Below, piece after piece: positions 24,301 to 39,300 of a stretch of DNA of 64,000 nt (within the stretch, counting starts at the first letter, position 1; each line of letters starts with the position of its first letter). The notes below the pieces were generated by a model. That model saw only the letters and a list, made by a program, of their open reading frames with translations. It searched no databases and was not told where the DNA came from. The translations under genes and the position numbers were made by a program. The DNA comes from Anarhynchus alexandrinus (Eukaryota; Chordata; Aves; Charadriiformes; Charadriidae). Location: NCBI GenBank assembly GCA_008711295.1, contig VUYV01000020.1, positions 2,653,296-2,717,295 of the forward strand, read 5' to 3'.

Positions 24301-27300
24301 GAAAACTAATAAAAGGAAAGACTTTTTCAGGCATTGCATATTTAAGTCATTAAATTAACAAATGACTAACCATAAGAATTTAGCAAGATTTATCAAAAGA
24401 TTAGGTATGTCTATTAATAGCAAGAATATCAAGTCTTACAATGAGAAACACAGTGTTTACACTTTTTAAATCTCGTTCTTCATTTAATAAGTCTGCCTCA
24501 AAAAATTAAGGTCTAAAAATTTCCCCAAAAGCAAAAAACTTCACTAAGACCTGTTTACTGCCCACTCACTGAAACTTTTACTTTATTTTTATGTTAATTG
24601 TTCCCATTTGCATACTAATGTCCAGATTCATCAGGGTGATTTTTGTGTTTCTACTTAAGGACATTCAGGTAGCTAGGAAAATGTTTAGTCTTTCTGAATC
24701 ATGTGTTTATCCTTTTAAAAGAAGCAGAACTGCTGTTTCCTGAAAATCATCACTGATAATATAAATAAAATCCTTGCATCCTGGAAGCCTGCAGGAAGAC
24801 ATCTCAAAGAATCATATCTTTCCCTGTGAAGTCTATAATGTAAGCAGAACAGAATTCAGGAAAATCAGAAAGAATCTGTTGCATTCTAGCATTTGCAGCA
24901 TCATAAACTCTTTCCTATAATGTGTCAGAACTTTAAAGTAAGTCTTAGTTCTTTAGCTGCATCAAAACTACTATATATAATGTCTTCCCAATAATTTCTT
25001 AAATAACAAAATTTGTGCTTTATTTAAGAATTTAATATTCTAATCTGGTTTTCACTCAAATGATAAGTTTGTCTTCTGTTCTTTTCCTGCTTTTATGATT
25101 CATTTTCTCTACATCCCGTTAATGGAGAATTTGGGGATGACGTGGGTGCAGAATAAGAAAAAAGATCTCTGTGTTAAAACCTCTTGATAATCTATGGAAT
25201 AACGAGCCATATTTTGTAATAGTATTAATATATTAATTGAAGAGGAACTACATATATATTTATGTTTCTAGTTTTTGTTAAGCATGTATGTATAATTTGG
25301 AAGTATTGAAATTATTACAGCTCATATATATAGACTGTGTATACACACACATACATGCTCACATTCATATAAGTGCTTAAAAATAATAGTTATTATTCCA
25401 AGGCGATTTTTTAACTTGTTTGTAACAAGTTGGTGAAATTCATTATACTGGTGACCAAAATGAATAAATGAGCTTAGTTGCGGAGACAACTAGAACAACA
25501 CCTTCTGTATTTCCCAAGAAGTGACATTCATTAATTTGTGGAAGACTAGGGAAGAGGCAGCTATAAGAAAAAGCAAACTATGATAAAAAGGTAATGATGA
25601 TAAAAACTTAAAAGTTAATCTGTTTAAAATTGGATTGTAGTCTTATCCCAGAGGTGTTCCTTTGTATTTCCTCTTCATTTGCATATCAGAGGATGTGAAA
25701 CACATGTATTTACTGGCTGTCTGGGCTTTTATATGCTATTTCAAATTACTTGTTTGTTATGCTGGTATAGGATTGGTTGATTCCATCAGTCCAGAGTTCC
25801 TTTCTTCTCTTGTTGTGTTTGTGGGGTTTTTTCTAATGATCCCAGGAGATTACTTTGCTAACATGTGCAACATTCTTTAGATACGATAATTACGAATTTA
25901 ATTAGAGAGCAGGTAGAAGTTTGCAGTTGAGAAAATAAGACTTTCTTTTCAATTTCTTTTTAGGAATAGTGGGATAAAATATAGACTGTCTAAGGGAAGG
26001 TCTTCAGAGGAATATTTTTGTCTTTTGGATACATACAAAATGATCTTTACTGTACTATCAGCACAGATGAAAAGGAAAAGAGATTATTGAAGAATTTCCT
26101 GTACTTCAAATATAATCAGTATCATTGTATAAATTTATAACAACAAACTATATGGAGCACATGATCTAAGATAAGAGGCTGAGAGAACTGGGCTTGTTCA
26201 GCTTGGCAAACAGAAGGCTTAGGGGAGACCCAATAGTAGCCTTCCAACACCTATGAGAAGGCCATTAAGAAGACAGAGCCTGGCTCTTCACAGTGGTGCA
26301 CAGTAGGAAGATGAGAGACAACAGAAATAAACTGGAAAAAAAAAAGGAGGTGCAGAGTGGGTGTAAGGGGAATTTTTTCATTATGAGGACAGACAAACAT
26401 TAGAACACATTGTCTAGAAAGGTTGTTCAGTCTCCGTCCTTGGAGGGTTTCAAGACCAGACAGAATAAAGACCTGATTTTATTTCATAGCTGACCTGGCT
26501 TTGAACAGGTGGGACTAGAGACCTCCTGAGGTCCCTTCCAAACTAAATTATGGAATCATAGAATCATAGAATGGTTTAGGTTGGAAGGGACCTTAAAGAT
26601 TGTCTAGTTCCAACCCCCCTGCCATGGGCAGGGACACCTCCCACTAGACCACATTGCTCAAAGCCCCATCCAACCTGGCCTTGAACACTTCCAGGGATGG
26701 GGCCTCAACAACTTTTCTGGGCAACCTGTTCCAGTGTCTTACCATCCTCACAGTGAAAAATCTCTTCCTAATATTCAATCTAAACCTACCCCTAAATTAT
26801 CCCATGATCTTATGAAAAAAGTACACAAGAGTGCAATTAGTACCCCAATGAAAATTACATGGGCCAGAAAACATAATTTAAAAAGCAATGTCAAATGCAT
26901 CCTGACCCTTAGAATGTTATGTGTATTTCATCAGAATGTTTTTATCTACAGGAGGTGCAGCGTTGGATCTACAGGCTTGCCCACCCAAACCTTTCCGCTG
27001 GATTCTTGACATGATGTGGCTAAACCTAGTAGAATTAAGCAAACTTCCACAATTTGCAGGAATTTTGGATCAGGTGATATCTACTACTTATCCTTTTAAT
27101 GTTACTAACTGGTTTCCCAGTCATAATTGCGGTTCCATGTTTTACATTTAGAATGCACAAGAGATGTAGTTAAGAACAAGGCCAGAGAGAATACAGAATA
27201 CAGGCATAGAAATGAACAGTTAGGTAGCATGAATGAGGGTGTATTTGTTTGCTTTACATTTTTTTAATCTACTTTATTGTATTTTGTATTCTAGTCATTG

Positions 27301-30300
27301 AGGTAGAAAGAGAAGAGAACAGGAGCAAAAAGAACTATTAAAAAAGGAAGCCAGTGAAAGAGGGACAGAAATAAGGAGAAAGGATAAAAATGTAGAGTTA
27401 TCAAAAAGGCTCAGAAAGTTAATCTATGAGTGTCAGGTTTTAGGTTAGAATGTTTTATGTCTTGAGTATGATAGACTTTTACAAGTAAATTGTTTGCTGC
27501 TTGCTCTTAAATACTCATTTCCATTCCAAGGTTAACATGTTATTCAGGTATGATGAGCTAGCTATAAAAATACTATTTATTTTATTTATTTATTAAGACA
27601 TACATGAACTTATATGCACATAAACTTGTGACATGCCTAGCACTTATTTTCTTTACTTTGGTAAGTTTATCTTTTTTTTTTTCGTGTAGTGAAAACACTC
27701 CCTAAGTTTTTCTTTTTCTGTACCTCCTAGGCACTCCTTGTTAATCAGGCTGATAGCCAGGACACTAAGTTCTTGCAGTTACAGCATTGCTCAGCCAAGT
27801 CCATTTTCTGGCAGCATTTAGTGCCCTGAAGGATAACAGAGATTTTATCTAAATGTTATACCTGGACTTGGTCCTGGCTTTTTCCCAACTCTGTATCAAG
27901 GCAAAATCTAGATACATACCAGCCCATTTCCTCCAGGTTTTGGTTTCTGGAGGAATCAAAACAGGATACTGAGTTTGGAGAAAGTTGGAGGAATTCTAGT
28001 TAGGCTTTCACACTGGGTTGTTAGGGCACCAGAACCCAAAATGCATGCCACTGTACACTTGTGAACATTATTTAAATTTAGCCATGGAGTTATAAAGCAT
28101 ACATTTTCCTTTTAATTTGTAGATTGTAATAGTTCTGCTATAGGATTTTTCTAGAATTGGTGCAAACAAAATTTTAGATTCCAAAACACTTGGGTGACTA
28201 TGTTACCCCCAAAGACCTCTTTTTTAACTAATCTTTTAGCACTAGCTTAAAATTGCCATATATGTACAGGTTGAAAAGTGCCAATTAGATGATTTTAGTA
28301 ATAGAGATGGAATCTGGGAGGGTGCCAACTAGGATATCGATTAAAAAATGCAAAGATGGAAATAACATCTTTTTAATACTTTTTTGCTTACTTATTAGAT
28401 GTGCTGTTCTATTTGGCTCATCATATTAAATACGACTGTATCATTATTCATTTAGATACAAACAGAAAATGATTGAAAGAAAAAAAAAACTTGAAAAGGG
28501 CATTCCCAGTTCTCAAGAACTGCCTGTGATTTTCTTTCGTGCCAGTTACAATTTTTTTTCTTCTCTAAAAATTAAGTCCTCCAGTCCCAGATGCCTAACT
28601 TAAATTAATAAAGACATATTCCTCTTTAAACCTTTAGATGACTCTGTTCATCTTCATACTGTTACTACGTCCAGCTGTGGTTGAGTAAGAAATGGTAATA
28701 AGAAATATGTAATGCAAGCTTAATGATTTTACTGTGCCAACTAAAGTCCCTTTAGTTCAGTAACCCATCTCTGGCTGCGGCCTAGCTTTGAGAAGGTACC
28801 TCCTTTGAATATTCTCCTAGCATTTGCTCAGGTTGATGTCAGTTAATGTAGATCTGAGCTATTTGCTTCTGAAGTAATTTTTTTTTTCTCAGACTTGGGT
28901 TATATTTGAAAAAGGGACATTTTGTGTTTATGAATCTCTCTGAATGAGTTTTATTATAGGAAATATGTGTTTGGAAGAGGTCTCTGTGTGTTTGTTTCTC
29001 ACTCCTCTCCTAGTCCATTCTTGGTGTAGGTTGTTCTAAAACCACTCCTATTTGAAACCAAGTCAGTCAACTGGACAGAGCTCTTTGGTTTATAATAGGT
29101 ATACGGAACTGTATCTCAGAACAGATATCAGTGTGTTCCTTGTTCTCTTTCCAGTGATCTGAGAGTATTGCGGTAGCTGACTCTTCTCAGTCACTGCATT
29201 AAAGACTCAACTGTATAGCAATTTTCACTATGTTCTGTCCACCAGTATCCCTTGTCCTATTAGGTCATGGGTTCTAAGAAGTGCCTAAATAATCGTATCT
29301 GTGGTCAGATTTATTCTTTCTCAAGTCAAAAGCTTACTAGATTCTGTTATTTTTAATTTGTGATTCTTTAGCTGGCGAGGCTGTATTTGGACAGATTTTT
29401 CTGTTCCTCTTATTACTTCTTGATAGAAGGAATAAATTAATCACAGCACATTTCTCTTTTCGTATAGAATCCTTCTGCTAATTACTGAATTTTCTTAAGT
29501 AGCTGCATGTGTTTAGAAGGGGAATCCATGGATAACTGCTTAGCTTAAGAGCCTGCATCTTAATACTAAAATTTCTATTCGTAATATCTTAATAGCAATT
29601 CACGGGATGTGTGTCTTAAATGCTATAGACTCTTAATGTTACTTGTAATATATCCTAATATAATAATAGAGTATGATTAAAATATACATTTACAATGGGA
29701 TTTTGTTACAGCTGAAATATATTTATATGTGTGTTAATGTAATAAATTTAGATAGCCTGTAATGAAAAGGGATGGAAAAGTTGGTTTGATAAAGATGCTC
29801 CTGAGGAAGAAATTATACCTGATGGATATAATGATTCACTTGATACCTTTCGCAAGCTTTTACTCATCAGGTGAGCATCTTCAGAAAATTGGTAAATGTA
29901 TACATGGTTGCATCATGTGTCTGAGTCTATCGGTATGCTATTATCATAATAGCATAATTTTTATTAATATCTACATGACATGAAATATTATTTAATTAAT
30001 TCACATGAAATATGTCTTAATTCACTCACTTTGGAGCTATCCTCTGAAGAGTCTAAAAAAGTTTTCTAGAAAATATTTTTTTATAGCTTTGCTTTTATAT
30101 CATGACAAATGGAAACTGGCAACCACATTGCAGCCTTCTCCAACAAGCCACTGAAAAAGGATAATTCAGATAGTTTTCAATTTTTTTTCATTTCTTTTAA
30201 AATGAACTATTTTAAATAACTTTAAATAAGTAATTATAAAAAATGATATTTGTGAAAATGCAAAACAGGTATTCAAAAGCCCCACGTGAAAAGTGTGCTA

Positions 30301-33300
30301 TAAATGATTTTACTGCATCAGCTAAGATCTTTGTGGCAGAACTTGGGACAGAATGGAGTTCCCCAAAGCGGCGTTCAGCTGCCTTATAGATGAGATCATA
30401 TCTTCCTACATTCATTGTACACTTTCCAAGTGCTGCAACAAATACATCAGAGACACTGCAAAAAAACCCATTAATTACTAGACCATGATTTGTCTTTGGA
30501 GTGGATTCAACCTGTGCAGTAAAAAAGTCCAGAATGTGGTGGAAGAAGTACTATATTGCTCTATGCTATACACCCTGAAGGGGCAGGGGGAGCATCTAAG
30601 CCCTAAGCCTTTAAATATTAAGCCTATAAATTGAAGCTTTGCAAAGTCATATCTTTTTTAATCCAAAAGTAGTTCCCCATGGGAAAAATAAAGACTCATC
30701 TCCAACACAAATGCAATCCAGTGCAAGAGTTGAGTCTGTACCCTAGAAGACCCAATGAAACATCTGCAGAATTTTACTAAAGGGGAAAAACTAATCTTAC
30801 ATTTCCCTACTTGGGCCCTCAGATACAATATCTCTGTTGAAAATGAAGAATGTCACAACCCGATAAAGGTACCCAGGACAGAAAATTCCAGTGTAAATAG
30901 TTTACTTAAGGCAAAATTGTAAGCAACTGAAAAGTAATGAACAGTCATAAGTAGAGGGAAGACTACTAGCACTGTCTATTATTATATGTGTAAAGACAAA
31001 CCTACAAACTTATATATGAATATGTATATATATATGAATATTATGAAGCAAAAATCTCTGTTTGATAAAAATAGAATTTCCAATTTAAGTCTGGTCTTTG
31101 CAACAGGAAGAGGCATTGAATTTGTATCTTGGTATGTATTTTTATTTCTAGGTCTTGGTGTCCAGACCGAACACTTTCCCAAGCCAGGAAATATATTGCA
31201 AATTCCATGGATGAGAAATATACAGAACCAGTCATTTTGAATTTAGAAAAAACTTGGGAGGAAAGTGACACACAAACACCTCTCATCTGTTTCTTGTCTA
31301 TGGGATCCGACCCAACTATTCAGATTGATTTTCTGGCTAGGAAGCTTAAATTAGGTATGAAGTGATTATTCATTGTCATGCGTTAAGATACAGAAGGGTA
31401 ATGTAAGTAATTTCAGAGATTTTTTTTTTTCTGAAAAGTATTTCTTAAATTCTGCTGCACAATTGATTGTTCATGTACCATCATCTCAGAGATAAAAATA
31501 GTATTTTAAATAAAAGACGGTATGCTGAGGATCGTTCTGTATGCAGTTGGAGAGTAGTGTTTTTGGTTCTTTTTTTATAAATTTTTATCATCCTTCCCAG
31601 TGATGATATTTTTTTTAATTCCTAACTATAAGACAGTATTAATTTATGTTGTTGTTTTGGTTTTTGGGTGGGTTTTTTTTTTTATTTATTCTGGCATGGT
31701 GATAATACTGTTTTCTCGTTTTAACTCTCAACTGCAGGTACACAAAAATCAGTAATCTGCTTACAGGATTACTTTGTAACAAAAAATGCCCACAAGATTT
31801 GCATTTGTATATTCTGGACTTTTTTGAAATTTTGGAAAATTGCTCATACAAACTGAGTTGGAAGTAGACACGTATATTCATTGTATTAGTCACATTAAAA
31901 TGACCACAAATGCAATTTTACAATTATGCATTGTGCTCATTTACATAGCTTCATTACCTACACTTAAAGAAAAATCTGGGTTCATGTTTCAAATACTGTG
32001 GCTTACTTCATTAAAATTTGGCACAAATTCCCATTGACAATAATAACATTAATCACAGTCTTTCACTTCTACAAACAGTGTAAATATTGTGAATATATAT
32101 TTTAATGGTTTTTTTACAAAATTTCCATGTTTAGAAAATTTATACATAGCAAAATATAATGGTGAAGAGATTCTACTTTCGTAAGTATATATTTTTGCAT
32201 TAAAATCTGCTTAACTGCTGTATTTATATCACTGGTTTTTTGGACTGAATTTGAATTCTTAGTTTTTCTGAAGAATGTAAGTTCATTATTCATATATTGT
32301 CAAATATGTTGCAGAATGTAGGACCATCTCTATGGGTCAAGGACAAGAAGTTCATGCACGCAAATTCATACAGATGTCAATGCAACAGGTAGGGAAAAAA
32401 CCACTGCAATGTCAGTTGTTGGTCTGTTTTAGCATTCTTTTACACCTCTTTGCATGCAATCTTTAATATTTTGCATTTTCACCTTACTGTCAGGCATATC
32501 TCAGGGTAAAAAATTCTCCTTGAGTGCCTGAGCCTAAAAATATTTCACTGTGGGATAGACATGTGCCAGTGGAGTCCAAGTCAATACTTCTGCCAGCGGT
32601 AATATTGAGCAGCTTTTCAAATGTAGCACATTACCTTCTTAACACTATGCTGTTATCCCAAGGTAAAAGGACATCATGTCCTAGTTCTATCGTGCAGGAC
32701 TTGCAGATCCCACCTGTTTACTGATTTATTTTTTTTTAATTTTTTTATTCCTTCTCTCCCCTATGAGAGCTACCTAGAAGTTGCATAGTTTCTACTAGAT
32801 AAAATGGTGAGTGCACACATAGCTTAAAGCTGTAGATACAGAAAGATGGCTGCTTATACTGCCTCACGTCTGTCCTAGTGAGAGGGCCTCTGGCTTACTG
32901 GCAATCGATTCTTTGTTTCTTTAATTGCCAATCCTTTAGGCTTTGAGTCCCAGGATACCTAAGAATTTCCAAACAATATTTAAGAATTTTTCTTGTAAAT
33001 ATTGTAGTGTATTTTGTTGTGGCAGATGATATTCTCAAACAGTAAAAACATGAGCAGTCTAAGCAGCAGCTCCAGAAAGATGGTAATTGACACCTCAAAT
33101 AAAGTATAAGAGTTACAGTGTAAAGGTAGCAGAGTCTGGTTAGCTGGACGCTTCAAAGAGTTGTGGACAGTGTTGCAAATGAAGACACACAGCCAGAGTT
33201 GCCTGTAAACTCAAAATATCGGGAATTAGTGTTATTCCAGTATTCTGAAGGACTAGAATATCTCCACTAATAGAGAGTAAAAGACTGTGAGAACTATATT

Positions 33301-36300
33301 GATAAATTAAACATATTTTTCATCTGACCATAACTGTCTGTTAGTCCATACTAAGCCAGGAGTACAGCACTACTTGTAATATTCACCTAAAGAAACCTGA
33401 ACTGGCTTGTGTTCAGTAAGAGGTTTGTTTGTTACCATATTACCAATTGTTAACCAGTATATGCTTTCATACCTACAGTGGAACTACTCATCAAAAGCTG
33501 TATAAAAATTTAAAGATCAATTCATTATGAGATTTAAAATCTAACTCCTCAAAATATGACATCCATTAGATTCCCTGGGTCCCTGTCCTCACCCATGAAA
33601 GTTCTGGAAGGACAAACAATGAAAATGAGATCACAATACGGAAGACTCTGCAAGAACAAATGGACTTTTGAGACTGTTGCAGATTCATTATCACGATTAT
33701 TTCAGATTTCCATCTGAACTAAGCAGTTCTTTTTTCACTTTATTCTCCAATGTTTAATCACAACGAGTTGAAGAAATGCTTCTTTCTTTAGACTTCTGCA
33801 AAATCCTGTCCTCTTAATCTGATAGACAGAAGTGCTTCAAAGCCTTTCCAAGACTTCCTGTCTTTCATGCAGAAAAAAAAGAAAAGGTCAGGCAGAATCA
33901 GTTCAGGGAATTCCAATTGTATTGTCTGCTATTTGTGAAATATCTTCATTTGAGGCAAAAAAAAAAAAATACAAACCTCTTGCCAGATGATATTTATTCA
34001 TTTGACCATAGTACAGTCTGCTTCATTTGTGTTTCTCTATTATGGACAAATATAGTACTTGTATATGGCCTTTGCTGCACACTTCCTAGACATTACTATA
34101 TAATCCAAGGTTCTTTAGTTAGTGCAGCCTTTGTTATGAAAGTTCTCTATATTGTATCCCAGTGACCTCTTAAGTCCTACCAAATGTTGTGACACCAGTA
34201 CTCAAATATAGATGTACAGCGCTTTGGAAAAAGAGAAAAATGAAATCTCTTTATAGCAGATGGCATTTTTAATGGTGTGCAAATGCACACATACATCTCT
34301 TATAATTCTTTGTGTTCATATGTCTAGAATGGTCATCATCAACTTCCAATTCATTGGAATGGTGAAAACGGGTGCATCCCTGCCTTTCTTTGCCCTCAAT
34401 AAAAACCACAAGGATACTCAAAACAGTACTAGTAACAATTTACGATCTAAATGCCTTGGTGGTGTACACATTTTACAGAGGGAAGGATATGTGAACATCA
34501 GATTTGCAAGAACAAAACAATTAGTGAATATGAAGACAAATATCTGAGGTTTTTCCCTACCTCTGGCCAAGAGTATATAATATGATTAAATTTACTGTGC
34601 TGTGTTACAGGTAGATAATTTTTAAAAAATGAGCCTGATTCATCTGGAAATGTGACAAATTGATTAAAGATCTTCCTCAAAAAAGTGGTTCCCCAGAAAA
34701 GAAGGAAGAAAAAAACTTCATTTAATCTTTTTCTTATATCCATTGGTTCACCATAAATATTTCCATTATATTTTGTCACCAAATGTTATTTATTTCTTTT
34801 TAAATGAACTAAAACAAAATTGCCAAAATGAAATTACAAGCTGTAATGAAATCCACACATCACTGTTTAGAACTGATTAAATAATGCCCCATTTTAATAT
34901 CAGGCTTCTGATTCATCAGGCTTCTAAAGTGATGCTACAAAAGCTGATTGAATTTAAATTCATAAGCAGAAGTGCAGAGAGATAATAATCAAAATAGAGC
35001 TTTCAGGCAACTTGAGAGCTGAATAAGATCGAAATTAATATGTGGAGGTTAAATTTCATACATATGCGCACTTATTGCAGATAAATGAATTGCAGTTGAA
35101 AAGTTTTGGAGTCTTGTTACCACCTCTTTACACTTACTTTAGGTTATGTTATTAACAAATAAGTTTAAAAAAAGATGTACTCCTTAGATTTCAGCTGTTA
35201 ATTTTCCACTCACATTCTTTTGGATCTGATGGCAGGATCGCTTTTCACCGGTGTTTTTCTCGGAGAGGACAGGAATTACTTCTTTTTGCCACTAGGTAGC
35301 ACTGCTACTTTACTTAGAATATTGGCTCTGGTTACATTCTTTTCATCGTAAACAGTAGGATGTGAAAATAACTTTTGCACTAACATCTCCTATTTGCTTT
35401 AACTGTGCCAATACAAAATCAAATTATAATACATATTCAGGAACAGACCAAAAGTAAAAAAACTCAAAGACAAGTAAACCCCACCAAAAAAAACCTAAAC
35501 ATGCAAGACCAAATTTGATTCTGATATAGACACTTGGTTTTATCATTATGAATAACTTGTTCTAATTTTTATAAGGTAATAGTGAATATTCTTATTTAGG
35601 GAGGCTGGGTGTTACTTCAGAATTGTCATCTTGGACTGGATTTTATGGATGAACTACTGGAGACACTTCTTACTGCTGAGATACAGGATGAGACATTTCG
35701 AGTTTGGATAACTACTGAACCACATCCTAAATTCCCAATTACGCTGCTACAGGTTTGTTCAAATATTTAATTCAGGTACCTCATGCCATCAAAATTATTC
35801 AGATTAAGCATGTAAATGGAAATGAAAGAAATGGAGGGGGGAAGGGGGACGACAAAGCCCAAGAACTTACCTTATAATGCAAATATCACTTTAAACAGGA
35901 AGGTTTAAACATGCAACATGGAAGTTCTTGAAGCTGCATTATGTATGTGGGAGTTCACATTAATTCTGTACACAGAATCACTTGAATCAAAACTATCGGG
36001 CTTTACCTGTATCCCATTTTGCCCAACCAGATGCCTTGGTGAACAGAGTAATGCCTGCAACTGCATTTAGACTCTTCCAGATTTCCCTGTCTGAAATAAA
36101 GGATAAAAGGGGACAGAGCACATGGGCAGCACGTGTCAAAGAACATCCTTTACCAAGAAGTTATCTGTTTTTCGTTGGATAAACTATAAATGATTGTTCT
36201 GTAGATCACAGAATCATAGCATGATTTAGGTTGGAAGGGACCTTAAAGATCATCTAGTTCCAACCCCCCTGGCATGGGCAGATCTCAAGGAGACATTTTT

Positions 36301-39300
36301 CATCAGTACCAGGAAAATTGCCTGAACTCTTACAAAGTGCATTTAAGTCACTTATTCCTAGCACTCTCACAGCAGGCCATAACGCTAGTTAATATCTGGT
36401 GTAATAGCTTGTTGACACTTCTGTGTTCATAGACCCCTTTCCTCTTAAAAGCAGTGGGAGTCTCCTTAGTGGTTCTCTCTAAATAAAAATAGATAATATT
36501 CCTGATATCTAGGATGTGAAGGAGGAGAAGTGTTCCTTTCTCGAATGAATCTAGGAGACAAACTTCTGTAAGAAATGTATGTCACCATGGAAAAAGACTG
36601 TGTATAGAAAGATAGCTGTATTCACATTCTCTTGTATTCTCTCAACAGAGAATGAAATCATATTACATATCAAGGGATTTATGAATAGTGGGATATATAA
36701 ACACGCAGTTTGCTATAAGTGAGAACAGAAAAGAGGGTTGCTAGATGAATCTTCACTGCATTTATCTCAAATGTTTCACGTGTGATTTCCCAGTCTATAG
36801 TGTCATGTTACCTGTTAAAATATTAACATATCCAGGGATTCCAGAAAATTAATAACTGATAAACCAAAGGTCATCTTTTTCTCAGAAGAAAGGAGAGAAT
36901 AATTTGGGGGGTTTATACAGAACACTCATTGAAAACTGAACAAGATATCCTTTGAAATGTGGAAATACTGGTTAGCAAGTGTTCCCATTCAGTCCAACAC
37001 TCTAGTGTGTTCATGTGCAGATAAGTCCTCACAGAAGGCTGGAGCTCATCTCTAAAACAGCTTGCCTGGGCTCTGCAGCCCAGAAATAAATTTGTGAGAC
37101 TGAAGTTCAAAAGTCATTCCTTAAAAATAATTGAAGCCATTTACCACAAATATGGACATAGTAAAACTGCCAGGTGAAGTACATATTCATGAGTGTCTTC
37201 CATTAAGTGTCTCTCAGAACTAGAAACAGTTCAGAGCCATGCTTGCATTCAGCCTGTGGGCAGCCTTTCAATGTATGCTGCTGCGTTACCCAAGCCAGCC
37301 AGACAAGTACTTACTGTTGGAGCCGAAAAATACTTTTATTTGGGTTCCTCCAGCATTTGAAAGTGTCTCAAGGAATGGAGATTCTGATAAGGCCAGTCCG
37401 TGTCTGAACTAATAGATTCAAGTGTGGCCATGAACGTTACCCAGCACAGGAATGCAATAGTCCATAGGGGTAGGTAGTTAAAACATTCTCTGGCGTGAAA
37501 ATCTGTGCTAACTAGCACTCTTTCAAATAATTTGGAGGCATGGTTTGACAATTAAAATTTTGTAGAAACTATTCCCATTAAGCAGTTCGCATGAAACTAA
37601 GGGTTTGTCTTCTAAGGGGCTGTAGCAGTTTACTACCACAAATGTGGATTCCATGTCTGCTGACCAGAGTGCTCAGGAACACTCTCAGGTGACTCTAATT
37701 TACTACTGCAGACATAGCCACAGAGACCAGAGTAGCCACTGTGAACACAAGGATCTGATTGGAGGCCAGGTGAGATTTCCTTGTATTTACTGTGAAGTCC
37801 TGGGACCAGACATACAACAGAGTTCTTTTCATCTACTCTGCATAGTTCTCTTTTATCATTCAGTCATTGAAATACAGATAGAGAACCATATGATGCCCTC
37901 TGAAAAGCATGGCAATTGCTTCTAGGTTGTTAATGAAAATTCTTAGATCCATGGACAAGTGTCAATGATGGTTCTGACCAACATGAACTGAAGGTCTATG
38001 TTCAAAATCTTAAAGTGATGTATATTACAGAGTTTTGTGGCCTAATCTAATATGTACTTCTTTTATGCAGTTTCTAGTAAAACTACGTATCAACTTTGTC
38101 TCTACAATGCTTCAGCTATTTGCATTTTACTTATAACTCATAGTTGTGACATTTTTGTATGTTGCTGGTTTTGTTCAGTAAACAAATCCAATTCCTTTAT
38201 CTTTTTCACATGATAGATTGCTATAAAGTTCACAAATGAACCTCCCCAAGGTGTACGTGCCAGTTTGAAAAGAACATTTTCTGGAATTAATCAGGATCTG
38301 TTGGATGTTAGCAATATGCCTATGTGGAAACCTTTGCTTTACACTGTAGCTTTCCTGCATTCTACTGTTCAGGTATTTATTATAAGGTTTGCAAATAGTG
38401 TTATAATATATGGAGTCACTTTAACAGAGGTTACTGAAAATACACTTTCTGATATTTATTGTAGCATCATGTTTCAGGGTTGAAGCTTTAATTTCTATAA
38501 TCTGTATTTCAAGGTTTTTTATTCTCTTAATTTTTTTTATAAATTTTACACAATTTTCATACTATGGGCATTTAGAATGAGCATTTTCTCATCTAATTTT
38601 AGCTGTCCAAAAGTTAGTCATTCAGTGTAAGGGAAAAAGCGCTTTCTGTAGTCAATAGAAATAGATAAGCACCTCAAAAAAGAAAATCACTCTATAAGTC
38701 TTCGCTGTCTCTCTATAAAAGAGTGAATCTTTCTCTGGATATATATCACTCTTTCTGTCCATTGATTTTAAAGGCAACCTACATGTCTAGCTTAGAGTAG
38801 CTGTCTACTTTCTAGATGGCTAAAATTAAATAAAATTCTATCACTTAGTGTCTTTTTTTTATTGTATTTTTGTCTGTGTCAATGTGTTTTCCACATTATT
38901 TTCAATGTGAGCACAATATCTATGCTTTGTACTTTAAAGATATGTAAGTTTTGAGATCACAATAAATACCAACATTTTGAGCTCTCTGAATATACTTTCT
39001 TTTCAGCAAGGATCTCAAAATAGTTCTAAAACGCTATTAAGTCATGCTTTATTGAGCTGCTCATGTTTTCAGTGTAGCAAAGATGGTGAAAGAGAAAGAC
39101 AATTTGTCGAGGTCCCTATTAAGATACGGTATTCTGCGTTGTTTTCCTCCTTCTACCTTTTTATAAACAGTGAGAAAGTTGTTCTGTGTACTGCCTCAGG
39201 ATTATACTGCTCTTTTGGAACTAGAAGACCTAAGCTTATTCAACCATCAGTACTTTTAAAAAGTATTATAGCTATTCATCTGTTCAGAAAATTTATTTAT

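Larger units (their letters stand above)
22255..26951. other. DNAH8 intron 17, longest in the window
   Basis: About 4.7 kb. It contains the 31-bp tandem duplication and, at its 3' end, the two abutting CR1 fragments. The middle (23400-26165) is AT-rich; a short CA/TA repeat near 25330-25350 is the only other pattern. Confidence 0.75.
27074..35599. other. DNAH8 introns 18 to 21 (exons 19 to 21 excepted)
   Basis: The introns 27074-29751, 29871-31151, 31355-32314 and 32389-35599 are AT-rich. A TA-rich run at 31010-31040 and several T or A homopolymers were seen. No CR1, LTR or RNA gene was recognised. Confidence 0.7.

Noticed and set aside
25662..25880. 72-codon hydrophobic frame in intron 17
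   Set aside because: T-rich DNA in this frame gives Phe and Leu-rich products by composition; no promoter or family match.
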